In this document: positions 37,313 to 50,300 of the stretch, piece after piece | How positions within the stretch are numbered: position 1 is the stretch's first letter | How the letters are laid out: every line of letters begins with the position of its first letter | NCBI RefSeq assembly: GCF_023973825.1 | Contig: NC_090126.1 | Span: forward strand, 1,783,001 to 1,847,000 | DNA from: Plasmodium brasilianum | Taxonomy: Eukaryota > Apicomplexa > Aconoidasida > Haemosporida > Plasmodiidae | Length of the DNA stretch: 64,000 nucleotides | Direction: 5' to 3' | Made by a program: the position numbers and the translations under genes | Notes under the pieces: model-generated | Told to the model about the DNA's origin: nothing | What the model saw: the letters and a program-made list of their open reading frames with translations, nothing else | The model's database searches: none

Positions 37313-39439
37313 TTAATTTGGCTTTATAATTGGAAATGACAACACATTTTTGATGGAAACTGAATCGGTGAACAACATGCATAACCGATCAACTCCTATT
37401 CCTAATCCACCAGTTGGCGGTAAGCCGTGCGCCAATGCTGTTACATAATCGTAATCAATTTCATGATGTTCATTGTCCAAATTCTGTTTGGATAAATTAA
37501 TAGTGTCCTTATCATTTGTCAAGTGTTTAGGAGAAAGACTGACCTTGTTGCTTTGATTTACATTTTTCTCATTACTTAAATATTCAATTGAATTTATGTT
37601 TTCTTTATTAATTTTATACTTTAATAAATATTGAGAGAAGAATTTTTTTTCCTGTACTAATGCATTTGCTTCCTCTGAATATCCATTAGCTATTTCCATT
37701 TTTCCTATATATGTTTCAAATCTTTCAGATAATTTTTTATTTTTGTTTAATGTTTTAGATAATGGAGAAGTATCTGATGGTAAATGAAATATATGCACAG
37801 GCTGATTATTTAAGTATGGTTCCACTTTTTTTTTAAAAACTTCTTCAACAACTAATCCCCAATTTAAATGATCTTTCGTTTGATCAAAGGTTATATTTAA
37901 TTTCCTAGCTTCATTATAAGCTTCATCAAAAGATAAATTCAAAAAATTTATAGATGTGTAATCTTTTATTATTTTAATAAAGGAAATTTTTTTCCATTTT
38001 TTTTTTTGCTGTATTATATTATAACGTGGATTAGAAGGAAATTTCTTTGCAAGTGATTTTATTAAATTTTCAGCAAATTTTATCATATATTTATAATTGG
38101 AATACGACTTATAAATTTCAAGTAAAGTAAACTCGGGGTTATGAATAGTACTTAAGCCCTCATTACGAAAACACTTACTTAATTCAAAAATTTTTTCTGA
38201 TATTCCACTTATAATTAATTTCTTTAAATACAATTCAGGAGCAATTCTTAAATACAAAACTAAATTTAAAGATTTTAAAAATGTTTCAAATGCTTTGGCC
38301 GTAGCACCACCAGGTAATAATTGTAATATGGGTGTATCTACTTCTATATATTTTTTTTTTAATAAAATTTTTCTTATTTCTTGAATTAACTTAAATCTTG
38401 TTATAATTTTCTCTTTTTGTTCTTTATTAGTTAAAAAATCAAGATATCTTTTTCTATATTTATATTCAACATCTTTCATACCTTTATGTTTGTCTGGTAG
38501 GGGTAAAAGAGATTTTGTTAGTACATATATTTCTTTTGTATGTAGTGTAATTTCTCCTCTTAATGATTTTCTCATAAAACCTTTTACAGCTATAAAATCT
38601 CCTACATCTATTATTTTCCGTGCACTTATTCCGTTTATATTTTTATATTGATCCTTTTGGTTACACAAATTGGTATCGTCCTTCTGGACAGTACCATTTC
38701 CTATTTCATTGGATAAATGAATGGAATTTTCTCCAAAAAGATTGTTCGAATAATGTACATCCATACTAGACGTTACACTTCTAACCGTATATGCATTATC
38801 CTTCTCAGAAATTTTTTTGTGAATTAAAATATTTTCATCTAGATATATTTGCACGTTACCTGTGTCATCTTGTATATTCAGAAACATGCCATTATTTCGT
38901 TTTACTATAACTCGACCATAAACAACATACGTTTCGTCGGTTTTCCTTTCACCGTCTTTTAGAAATTCGTATTTATTTTTTAAATCATTAATTTTTATGG
39001 TTCTTTTTATATAAGATGTGGGATACGCATCAATATTCAAAACATCTGACAAGACGTTTAGCTTTTTCACTCTTTCAAAAAATTCCTTTCCATGACTGTA
39101 TAGGATGAAATATTTTTTCTTATTTTTATAAATATTTTTCTTGTGGTTTACTGTAGAAATATTTTTCAACTTAATGATATTGTTACGTTTAAAGCATGCG
39201 GACTTTTTACGCAAGAATGAAAATGCTGATAGAAGAAATGATAATAAGAGCAATTTTTTTTTTTTTCTCATTATTTTTCTCACTATATTTCTTGCAGTAT
39301 TTCTCGCTATATTTCTTGCAGTATTTCTCGCTATATTTCTTACAGTATTTCTCGTTATTTTTCTCGCTAAATTTCTTGTTATTTTTCTCTCTAAATTTCT
39401 TGTTATTTTTCTCGTTATATTTCTCGTTATTTTCCTCAT
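37313..39439 (-). CDS. Lysyl-tRNA synthetase, class II, apicoplast-type
   Basis: The enzyme charges tRNA-Lys. It has an OB-fold anticodon-binding domain (YGRVIVKRNNGMFLNIQDD, residues about 175-195, with an Asn-rich insert) and the class II catalytic core: motif 1 region with YIEVDTPILQLLPGGATA, motif 2 with KCFRNEGLSTIHNPEFTLLE (around residue 425) and motif 3 with GLGIGVDRLCML (around 680). It ends FPIIKPN, as LysRS proteins do. The longest frame starts at 39439 with about 55 residues of repeated (K/N)-I/T/L-T/A-R-N units. Met57 (codon at 39271) begins MRKKKKLLLLSFLLSAFSFL, a good signal peptide followed by a basic stretch, as in bipartite apicoplast leaders. I favour 39271 as the working start. 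The cytosolic LysRS is a separate gene. Confidence 0.92.
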   Translation of the reverse strand: MRKITRNITRKITRNLERKITRNLARKITRNTVRNIARNTARNIARNTARNIVRKIMRKKKKLLLLSFLLSAFSFLRKKSACFKRNNIIKLKNISTVNHKKNIYKNKKKYFILYSHGKEFFERVKKLNVLSDVLNIDAYPTSYIKRTIKINDLKNKYEFLKDGERKTDETYVVYGRVIVKRNNGMFLNIQDDTGNVQIYLDENILIHKKISEKDNAYTVRSVTSSMDVHYSNNLFGENSIHLSNEIGNGTVQKDDTNLCNQKDQYKNINGISARKIIDVGDFIAVKGFMRKSLRGEITLHTKEIYVLTKSLLPLPDKHKGMKDVEYKYRKRYLDFLTNKEQKEKIITRFKLIQEIRKILLKKKYIEVDTPILQLLPGGATAKAFETFLKSLNLVLYLRIAPELYLKKLIISGISEKIFELSKCFRNEGLSTIHNPEFTLLEIYKSYSNYKYMIKFAENLIKSLAKKFPSNPRYNIIQQKKKWKKISFIKIIKDYTSINFLNLSFDEAYNEARKLNITFDQTKDHLNWGLVVEEVFKKKVEPYLNNQPVHIFHLPSDTSPLSKTLNKNKKLSERFETYIGKMEIANGYSEEANALVQEKKFFSQYLLKYKINKENINSIEYLSNEKNVNQSNKVSLSPKHLTNDKDTINLSKQNLDNEHHEIDYDYVTALAHGLPPTGGLGIGVDRLCMLFTDSVSIKNVLSFPIIKPN

Positions 39440-39440
39440 A
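39280..39440 (-). repeat. 12-bp-based repeat at the 5' end of the LysRS frame
   Basis: Imperfect 12-bp units (AGAAATATAGCG and variants) cover the region between the first ATG and the probable signal-peptide Met. The frame is open through them, but the product is a low-complexity Arg/Asn/Ile/Ala string, probably untranslated leader. Confidence 0.8.
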
Positions 39441-40599
39441 TTTTTCCCCTTCTGATATGAATATCCTTCTTCATTTTTACGTGCATTTCTTTTTTTTTCA
39501 TTGTCGTGTGCTTAGTTTTATCAAACTTCATCTTTTTAGGCAATACCTGGCGTAATTTTTCTTAGCAATAAGTTATTATGCTTGTTAATTTGAGCATTTT
39601 ATTTTTCCTTGTTGATATTTTTTACTATTTTTTATTATTTTTATTGATGTTTTACCCTAATTTTGTATACATAATTATCTTTTCAAATCATTTTTTGCGC
39701 TTGCTCAATTCAGCATCTTCCTCATTGTTTGCTTTAGCTTTGCGCGAGTTTTGTATTTAATTTTTGCATTTTTAGCCAAATTAAATATATGTTCGCCCCT
39801 TGTGTGATAGTTATGTACAAATATTAATGCACACGTGCAGATATATTTATGTGCACGCGTAAAAATATTTGTATGCATGTGTAAAAGTACTTCTATGCAT
39901 GCGAAATATACACGTAACATATATAAGAAAATAAATATGTAATCGGATTTTACGCACCTTATTGAATGTATATACATGTAAATAATTGGATAACGTAAGT
40001 ACTAGAACTTTTCACCGAAAAGTTGAAATAATGCCTGACATATAAAAATATATATGTATTGATATTACGTAGATACAAAATAAAGCAGTTATGATCTTTT
40101 TTTTTTTTTTTTTTTTTAAAGGTCTATGACACAATTTAACAAATAAATACGAATTTTTCATAATAACCTCATTATATAATCAATATTAAAAAAATGAATA
40201 TTGTAAAAAAGATTTATATCTTCCATTTTCTGATAATCATATTAAAGCAGGTATTTCATTCTTCTTATTCGTAATATTTTATTGACTCCATACATAACAG
40301 AAACATATGTACATGTAATAGATATATGTATACAAGAATAGATACCATCTTCATGTGCAAGCATATATGTTAAAATAAAACTTAGTGATGTAAATATGAC
40401 TACTAATTTTTTATCTGTCTTTGTGTTTAACTTACCCATATACATTTTGCCAATCTTTGATCATTTCCCGTTGTAGACAGTTATTAACTTAGTGCTATGT
40501 TTAAAATGACTATTTTATTTTATTTTTTATCTATTTTTTTTTTTTTCTTAATATTTACAGTTATGTTTTATATCATCAAACAAAATAAAAAAGGAAGAA
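39440..40599. promoter_or_regulatory. Divergent intergenic region between LysRS and the small four-exon gene
   Basis: Both neighbours start here. AT-rich with a 23-T run near 40098-40120. No supported gene. A 42-codon hydrophobic open stretch at about 40498-40626 overlaps the start of the next gene in another frame and is probably chance. Confidence 0.5.
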
Positions 40600-41647
40600 A
40601 TGGGGATAATGGATTTGTTACCCAGTAATTCTTTACTATATCCTTTAGATTTTCAACAAAATTGGCAAGCATCTGAACCTATTCCTCTTAACATTCATTA
40701 CGACGTCCCGTAAATAATATATAAAATACATGAAATATATAAAATGTATGATACATTAAAAATATATGATCTCCTGTATTTTTTTAACCTGTGTTTTTAA
40801 AACATACTCAAAAGGGTGAGAAAATTATTATTTTTAATTTTTGTGAACAAGATCATACGGACATAAGGATTTGCTCACTGCACTAGAGTACCACAATGAT
40901 TTGGAAAATTATGAAAAGGAAAGGGTAAAAAAAAAATAAAATACGTACATACGTATATACGGGCATACGAACATGTTTGTATTTATTTATGTACATACAT
41001 GTATATATATAATTAAGTTCCAATGGCCGTTTACACATTTCTGAAATATTTTCGTAATGAACTTGATTTTATTGATATCATCAATAAGAAAAGATGAATG
41101 GTAAAAAAATTGAAATAAATTTTATTAATTTAAAAGGAGGAAATAAAGAGAAAGATAATAGCAGAACAGAACAGATTAGAAGAATTTTTGTGGAACAAAA
41201 TTGAATTCCTTAAAATAAAAGAAAGGTTAAAAATAAAAACTAAAAAGCATATTAAGATTTTTAAAAAAGCAAACTATTTTCCATTAATACGTATAAGTTA
41301 ATTTTTATTTTCTTCATTTTTTTTATAGAAATTTGCAAAACCAAAATTTTTTAAGGACTCATAAAAATAAGATATAACAACGCCTTTTCTTTTATTCAAT
41401 ATAAATATATATATATGTGCACACTTTGATGAGATCTTTGTTTCTTTTTTTTTCTTTTTTTTTTTTTAAATATGCATATAAAATTATGTTCAACAATTTT
41501 TTTTTTTTTGAAAAATAAGCCTTTATGTTATTCTGTTATATCACTTTGTTTCACCATTTTTTATGCTATATTTATTTGGGTTCCTATTTTCCCCTTTCTA
41601 ACCAAATGTATAACTTATAGATACTTAAAAATGTTTTAAGTGTATAC

Positions 41648-41693
<46 letters not shown>

Positions 41694-41794
41694 ACTGATT
41701 TATCTTCTTATTTATTCGCCAATATAGAAACCCTAAAGAAATATTAAATCGCAGAGAAGTGACAAAATCGAAGAGATTACAGAATAACGCCTAA
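40600..41794 (+). CDS. Small conserved-looking protein, four exons, two candidate last exons
   Basis: Exons 40600-40709, 40852-40924 and 41137-41225 join in phase with GT...AG introns. They encode MGIMDLLPSNSLLYPLDF, QQNWQASEPIPLNIHYDVP, SYGHKDLLTALEYHNDLEN and YEKEREEIKRKIIAEQNRLE, then EFLWNKIEFLKIKE. The second half is an amphipathic charged helix. After 41225 (codon AG|) two acceptors fit the same phase: 41329-41377 gives RNLQNQNFLRTHKNKI and 41728-41794 gives RNPKEILNRREVTKSKRLQ plus NNA. The second looks more like protein; the first has the shorter intron (103 versus 502 nt). The total is about 105-115 residues. I do not recognise the family. There is no signal or membrane segment. Start could be the Met at 40600 or at 40609; no ATG start upstream in frame was found. 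Confidence 0.75.
41650..41689. repeat. (TA)n microsatellite in the last intron
   Basis: TA dinucleotide run of about 40 bp just upstream of the second candidate terminal exon of the small four-exon gene. Confidence 0.9.
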
Positions 41795-42520
41795 ATTTTG
41801 GTGTTAACCTTTTAAAATACTTGCACAAAAAAAAAGGAAAATAATTCTTGTCCATTTTTTTTTAAATTATTAAATGCACATAAATGCACAAGTTTAAACG
41901 AAAAATAGAAATATTCTTAAGCCTGTAGCTGTACCTTTTTGTGGTTTTTCCCCTCTTTATTTTTTCTTTTCTTTTTTTTTTTTTTTTTTTCTTGCTTAAA
42001 TTCTTTATATTATATACATCTTTATATTAACTTAAATAGGGATAATGAGATTTTTCAAAAAATGTACCTAATGAAATCATTAATTTGAAAAATTTTATGT
42101 TTAAAACTATCTGACCAGTTAAAATAAAAACGAAAAGATAACGAAAATTGTCGTACCTTGGTTTGCCTTAACACAACATTTTAAGAAATTATTTTTATTT
42201 GAGAAAATAGCTTATCTCTACTCTTTTAGTAGAAATAAACTAAATAAAAATGTTACAAGTGTATGAATTAAAATATATTCTTTTATTTTTCTTAATATTC
42301 CAAATTTTTTTTGTTAGCTACTTTAATTCTTACACGTCTTTATTCCTACTATTTTTGCAATTTAGCAATATACATAAATATATGTACCCTAGTTTCTAGT
42401 GTTAATTCTTATAGTACATGTAATATTACACACCCAATATATTCAGAAAATATATGAACGTTAATAAGTTGAAAAATCTTAAATATGTAGAAGACGTTTT
42501 TATGCTGCATTAAATATTAA

Positions 42521-42660
42521 AAAAGAATTAATTATTAACAAGAAATTAATTATTAAGAAGGAATTAATTTTTATGAAAGAATAAATTGTTATGAAAGAAT
42601 AAATTGTTATGAAAGAATAAATTGTTATGGAAGAATTAATTATTAAGAAGGAATTAATTC
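42521..42660. repeat. Short tandem repeats, 18-bp unit
   Basis: The unit TTATGAAAGAATAAATTG occurs three times in tandem (about 42571-42625), flanked on both sides by near-identical GAATTAATTATTAAGAAGG-type blocks. Confidence 0.8.
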
Positions 42661-43487
42661 ATTTAAAAGTTAGTGTGAGAGATATGCACAAAATATACGT
42701 CAGTTGAATTTTTGCGTTTATTACATTCTACTTATTCATGTTGTAATAATAATATACATGTATTATTTTCCCATTTTTCTACATAGAAGTAATAATGCAT
42801 ATTTGTTGCAAAAAAAATATAGAAGTATCTTTCGCCCTCGTACAACATATGTCCACATAAAAACAATAAAATAAAATAATAAAACAGTAAAATAATAAAA
42901 CAGTAAAACAGTAAAATAATAAAATAAAGTGAGATAAAATAAAATAATAAATTGCGTTGAAGAACAATACATACATGCATATGTATAGGAATATATGTAC
43001 ATGTGCGTACAAAGCAATGATATTCTACCTGTGCTCATTGCGTCTCATACCTGCCTCATTGTTACATTGTTACTACGTATTTAGCTATCATAGAAAGTAG
43101 CTAAAAGGAACTCATAATATCCAAAGAATTTAACCCAACAAAACGGTAAGTGGGCACAAGAATAAAGTACATACATATATATGCATATATATATACATAC
43201 TACATATATGTGTGCACATGTACAGGCGCATACACATGTCACATTTTTTCAAATGAACAGTTGAAATAAAAAGTAGTATACAGCAAAATTAAAAAAAAAA
43301 AAAAAAAAAAGTGAATATTTAAAAATATATTAAATGACAAATGTACAAGAACAAAAAGTACTTATATCATAAGAATGTTTAGTCATATCATAAACATTTT
43401 TTGTTCTGTCTTTTTAACATTTTGTTTGATATCAATTTAAATATATGTTTAATTATTAAAAAAAAACAAAAAAAAAGCAAAAAAATA

Positions 43488-43606
<119 letters not shown>

Positions 43607-44315
43607 ACAAATCAAAATAAAACAAAAAAAAAAGTACAGGTAACCAAGATAAACGAATAAAATCAAAACATCTGCGATTATACGTGTTATACATGTGAGA
43701 AAAAGAATAGCATACACTATAACAGCATGATAAAAAAAAAAAAATTATTCTTAGTTTTCGGTTATGGTATTACTATTTATGAAGACGGTAGTAGCGTTAC
43801 AAAGTCTGTTTAAGTAAAAATTGTTCTTTAAATGAAAAAACAACAATGAAATATGTTTTTTCGAAAGGTGAAATGAGTACAGGTGATAATTTTATATCTA
43901 TAATAATAATAGCAATAACAGTAATAATAATAATAATAGCAATAGTAATAGTAATAATAATAATAGCAATAGTAACAGTAATAATAACAACTGTTCAGAG
44001 ATAATATATTGCTAAGTAAAAATTATTCATTCAAAATATTTTTTAATAATAACTGCGAAAAAAAGCTTCATAACAGAAGCATTGTCCATCTATATAAAAT
44101 CATAACAAACCATCATTACTAAAATAACAAACATTACAAAAATAGAAGCATAGGTTCTACAGAAAACAAACTTCGATTGATAACAACAAAACTGTAGATG
44201 AAATTGTAGTAAAGAAAAAGAAATACACTAATAATAAATATTAAGTCTAAAACATTCAATGAAATTACCCCCTTTTTTTAAAGATTTATTACCTCTTGAC
44301 AGAACATAAGCCATT

Positions 44316-47300
44316 TTGTTTATGATGAAAAATACCTTATTAGGAGAGTATTCAACAGAAGATAACTCAGGTTCGTTTTATATAGCACGGAAAGAGGATC
44401 ACACCAACGGAAACGGAAACAGAAATAGCAACAGTAATAGCAATATCAATAACTGCTCGCTATTACACAATGATGCAAATAGTGGTTGTAGGAAAAATAA
44501 TGTTTTAATGGTAGATGATAAATTAATCTGTCGAAAATATAATAACCTTAATCAGTTTCATTCATGCAGGATTAAATCATCACATAATAATTTATTACAA
44601 GGGGAATTAAGTATGAATAAAACAGAACTAAAAAAAAAATATAATGAACCAAATTATTATTATGTTTTACAAAATACAGCACTTAATGCATATTTTGATG
44701 AAGACAATTCTAAACAAATATCAAGTAATGTTAAAAAAAATATTATAGGCAAACAAAACAGCAAAAGAGAAAAAACAAAAGAGTGTACTTCTACTAGCAC
44801 ATTATTATCAGAAAAATTTCATAATGAAAATTTGCATCGAAACGGCTTTTATAATTGCGCTGATTATATGTACTTATTTAATAAGAATGAGCATGAATTT
44901 TCTACGTATGGAAAAATAAATTTTACGGAAGGTGAAATGCACGATGGTGGAAAATATATGGACTACCTAGAAGAGGATAGTAACAATGAAAATAATAGCA
45001 GAAAAATTTTACCACAAGCATTTGTAAAAAAAGAATTAAATAAAAACTATTTAAATAATATAAATAGACATTCTAATGAAGCATCTGTAGAAGAAAATAG
45101 TACAAATGAAAATGAACTAAACGATTTATTAAAAATAACCAAGGAAATCTACAGTAGCAATAACTTTTCATTAAATATAAACACGAATAATGCGTCTACA
45201 GAATGTAGAAACATAAATGACAAAGAAGGAAATTATAATTATATTGACAATGTTATGTATAGCGGGAATCCTATCGATTTACTAAAATGGGGCATTTCAG
45301 CTAGTAAAAAGGACAAAGCGACAGTGAACAACCTTGACAGTTCAATTATTTCAGATGATCTAAATGGAAACGAATATTTCAATAATGAAAAACTCAAAAA
45401 TGAAAAATTTAAAAGTGAAAAAATTAAGGCAAGTATGTCAATTCAAATTGGTGATACAGACAGAATGGGAGTAATACGTACACAAAATAACACAAGTAGA
45501 GGTAGAAACTTGTGTAAATTGCACAACTTCAAGAACATGGAAAATGTATTCAATATGAGCAAGTTAGATTATATTAAAAAATCGAATAGTTTAGGTAATA
45601 GCAACATTGAAAAATCAGCAGAGGAGGTAATTATAATTAGCAGTACTTCTGATAATTATACAGGACATTCTAATGCAATTTTGAAAAAAGAGATGGGAAA
45701 TTTTAGCAAATTCCCTAAGAATAACAGAGATATGGTAGAAAAAAATAACTCATCGTACAAAATAGCACACATATATAACGTAAATGAAATGGAGAATCAA
45801 GATGAAGTAAAAAAAGGAACCATTTTAAAAGTAGCAGATGCTGACATATGTTCTTTAAGGGGTAAGCTAATTAAGGACCCTTATAAATTGAAAAGCTCAT
45901 CACAAGAGGGGAGAAATTTGTTTCTAAGTAATAACAAGTTATCAACCAAAATAAAAAAGGTAAATTCTGATGATCCACATAGAGATATATTCACAAATGT
46001 AAATATTAATAACAATATGGGCATGAATAAAAATATGAACATTAACACGAGAAAACAATCCATTAGAGTCTGCTCCGTCAAGGACACAAATATGACGGAT
46101 TCTGAAAAAAGAGAAAATAATCACAACATATTAAACAGTTTATATTTTGAAAATAAAGGTTTAACAAATGTCAGTAAAAAAAGAAGTGAAAAGGATAATC
46201 ATATCCGTATAATTTCACTCGATAGTCTGAGTCACGATTCTAAAGAATTTCTCAAAAATAGAGAATGTATAGAACGCGAGGAGTTACTACACATGAATGA
46301 AAATGAAAATAAAAGGGAAAATAAGATCGAAAATAAGAGCGAAAATAAAAGGGAAAATAAGATCGAAAATAAAAGGGAAAATAATAGCGAAAATAAAAGG
46401 GAAAATAAGAGCGAAAATAAAAGGGAAAATAATAGCGAAAATAAAAGGGAAAATAATAGCGAAAATAAAAGGGAAAATAAAAGGGAAAATAAAAATAAGA
46501 TCAATTATGCTGCTCAAACATGTCCTTATCGTAAAGGGCTGTATAGTATTGGGGAATACTGTCTAGAGAAGGATCATAAGAGCCATTCTGATTTATATGA
46601 TGTTCTCCTAAATTCTGATGAAAATGTACAAGGTATTAATAAGCATTTAAATATTGCGGAAATTTTAAATACTCAAGAAAATTTTAAATACAATCCTACG
46701 ATTAAGGGTAACCATCATTTGAGAAATGAAAAAAAGAAATTGAAAAACAGAAACTCAGATCTCAATAATTTAGCTGTAAAAAAAAATTCTATACATGATG
46801 ATAGCTTTAATGAAGAGCAGGAAAGAGTAAGTATCGTTGGTGACATAAAAAACTACTCCCCAACGGTAGAAAAATCAAGCAAAGCAAAAAAATATGAGCA
46901 TAAAGACGAAACAAAATATATGTTGCATGCAACATCATTCAGTTTTAATTCACTAAATCCAACTATCACCTCATACAAAGAAAGGAAAAAAAACATTCTC
47001 TTAGTAAAAAATATGAAACAACACAAATTAGTAAATAATATACATACACACAAATTAAAAGATTACGAAAAAAGTAGTATAAAAAATATAATAGGAGAAA
47101 ATGTAAATGCAGTAGAAAAAGAGAACAAAAAAAGTAGTTCAAACAATGACAAACGGAAAGAATTAACAGATACTGTAAATATTAAACTAACAGGGATTCG
47201 TACCAATGAAGAAAAAATAAATACTTCTATTATTGCCGATGCATTAAAACTTATAGATAAAAAAACAAAGGACAACAATTATAAAGAAAGAGTTAAAAAA

Positions 47301-50300
47301 GGAATACATAATAAAAAAGAAGAAAAAAAAGAGAGGTCCTTTTCTAACAGTATTGAAATTATCAGTGACAATTACCCCAAAGCGAACATAAATATTTGTC
47401 GCAAATTTTTCAAAATGGGTAGTAAGAATAATGAAAATAGCAAACCTTTTAAGATAAAATACCCTTTTATATCTAAACATAGTAATGCTCATGAATACAT
47501 GGTACCAATTAGAAATCAACCAATTAAGTCATTAAAAAGGATGAAGATGGAACATCAGAATAGAGGCCATTATATATGCCAACAGAGTGGCAGTTTTAAC
47601 GGCCTAGGAAGAGGAATGAACAGGGTAGATAGAGACATGCGTAAAGCAGACAAAGGAATGAACTGGATAGATAAAGGTGCTCACAAAGCAGATAAAGTAA
47701 TGCATAAAATAGATAACGACATGCATATGGTAGACTCAGATATATATATAAGCAAAACAAAAAAAAAAGATCGCCCTTCTGCATTCTCGAACAAAGAAGA
47801 CAAAACAGAGATAAACGAAACGGGGAATGTGTTAGACACAGGTGAGAGTGTCGAAGAATATGAAGAAAAAAATAAAATTTTTAATATTCCTTCTTGTCAT
47901 AGTTCATCTTCTTATGAGCCCCCCAAATATTCTCTTAATTATGCAAACCTAGGCAGTCAAATTTATCAAGTGCAAAAGGATAACTGTACAGTGAACAAAC
48001 GTAAAGAACATCCACATAAAAAGAAAGAAAGAGTATTTTACGAAAAGGAAGAAATAAAAAATGTCATTGTTCCTTATTCAGAAAATAGTGTATTAAGCAG
48101 AATTGGCAACAAAAGGGAAGTATATACCAATAAAAACATTTTATTGAAAAAAAAAAAAAATATAATGTGTAATGAAAAATTGAATAACGATAAATATGAA
48201 AATAACAAAATAGAAAAAAAGAGTAAAATGATGCATAACATGTTAAGTGATAAAATGTACTTAGACAATAAAAATAGAAAACAGGAATACCCTCTTGATA
48301 TTACAGCTACATATAAGTGTAAAAACATTCATTTAAAAATTAATGTTGACACAAATAATGAAGAATTACTCAAACATACTCAGAGTAAATTATCAAAAAG
48401 AAGTTTAGAATTTAAATTAATTATAACGAAATTTATTGATGGCTTTATTAAATCAACCGAAACGAATATATATAATTCGTCAAATATAATATTACAAAAT
48501 ACAGAGACAGATGTTTTCTATAATATTACTATTCACGCATATAGTACTGTTATAACTACCGTATGGCTATATGCATCTATTTCTTTCTATTTAACCAAGT
48601 TCAATGTTGAGAAGTTTAAATTAAAAACCCCTAGTTCTGTTACATTTACAACAGATGCAGAATTCCAAAATTTTTTATTAAACAACAATACGAAAAAAAA
48701 ACCGTCAAAAAGTGGGATAAGAAGTGAATTAAAAAGTGAGCAAAGAAAAGGATCAAAAAATGAATCAATATATGCCCAAAAAAATGAAGCAATAAATTCA
48801 CCAATGTATGAAAAATGTGTGACACAAAAGGGTTTGTTAAAAAATACCCTTGAAAAAAAAAAAAAAAAAAACATTTCCATTTTCATGAAAAATTACAAGC
48901 AAAAAGATAATCGTGTTAGGATCTCAGAAGAACAACAAAAAGACAACTTTTCCCAAGATGACTATTCTAGTACCCTCGATACAGTCAGTTCTTATGAGAG
49001 CGGCGATGCGATTAATAGAAATACAAACATTTGTAACACTCCGGAGAACATAAATGAATCAGCTGGACACTCCATCAGTGAGCATAACAATAATAATAGT
49101 AATAGTAATAATTATAGTTCTATGTACAAAGAAAAGGCGTACCCCTATGGAGTGTATGATGAATTATACAACGATGAGTACTTGAGCAGTTCTACCTATG
49201 AAGAAGTGTTACTAGATTTTCATGATCTTAATAAAGGCAAAATAAAATATAAATTCCAAAATTTTACGCACGAAAGAGATCATGACGAGGAAAATGACAA
49301 AAAAGGGAGAAGCGTGGATAATATTAACACGGACTCATCTACTGCTAACAATGCTTCATCAACTGCTAACAATGCTTCATCAACTGCTAACAATGCCTCA
49401 TCTACTGTTAATAATTCCTTATCTACTGCTAACAATGCCTTATCTACTGCTAACAATGCCTTATCTACTGCTAACAATGCTTCATCAACTGCTAACAATG
49501 CCTCATCTACTGCTAATAATGCCTCATCTACTGCTAATAATGCTTCATCAACTGCTAACAATGCCTCATCTACTGTTAATAATTCCTTATCTACTGCTAA
49601 CAATGCCTCATCAACTGCTAACAATGCCTTATCTACTGCTAACAATGCCTTATCTACTGCTAACAATGCCTTATCTACTGCAAACAATGCCTCATCAACT
49701 GCTAACAATGCCTCATCTACTGCTAATAATGCTTCATCAACTGCTAACAATGCCTCATCTACTGTTAATAATTCCTTATCTACTGCTAACAATGCCTCAT
49801 CTACTGCTAACAATGCCTCATCAACTGCTAACAATGCCTCATCAACTGCTAACACTACCTCATCAACTGCTAACAATGCCTCATCAACTGCTAACACTAC
49901 CTCATCAACTACTAACAATGCCTCATCTACTGCCAACACTACCTCATCTACTGCCAACACTACCTCATCTACTGCCAACACTACCTCATCTACTGCCAAC
50001 ACTACCTCATCTATTGCTGATACTACCTCATCTACTGCTGACACTGCCCCCTGTATTGCAATAAAATCAGGTTATTACCATAAAAAATACGATAATAATA
50101 AAGAACGGCATAAAAGTAAAGATAAAATATCGCGCGAGATGAACGAGCAAAACGGGATTAACCGAATCAGGCCCATCATCCATGTTAACAGAATCAGCGA
50201 AAAGCAAACTACTCATGTTAGCGGATACAACAAAGCAAAGGACGAAATGTCGAATAATTCAATAAAATTTAATAACAAAATGAATGAAGTTTATGAGGGC

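Noticed and set aside
49280..50064. 254-codon ALLAVDE frame (minus) and 260-codon LLTMPHQ frame (plus)
   Set aside because: Alternative readings of the 21-bp array; the 3499-codon frame spans it with coding sequence on both sides.
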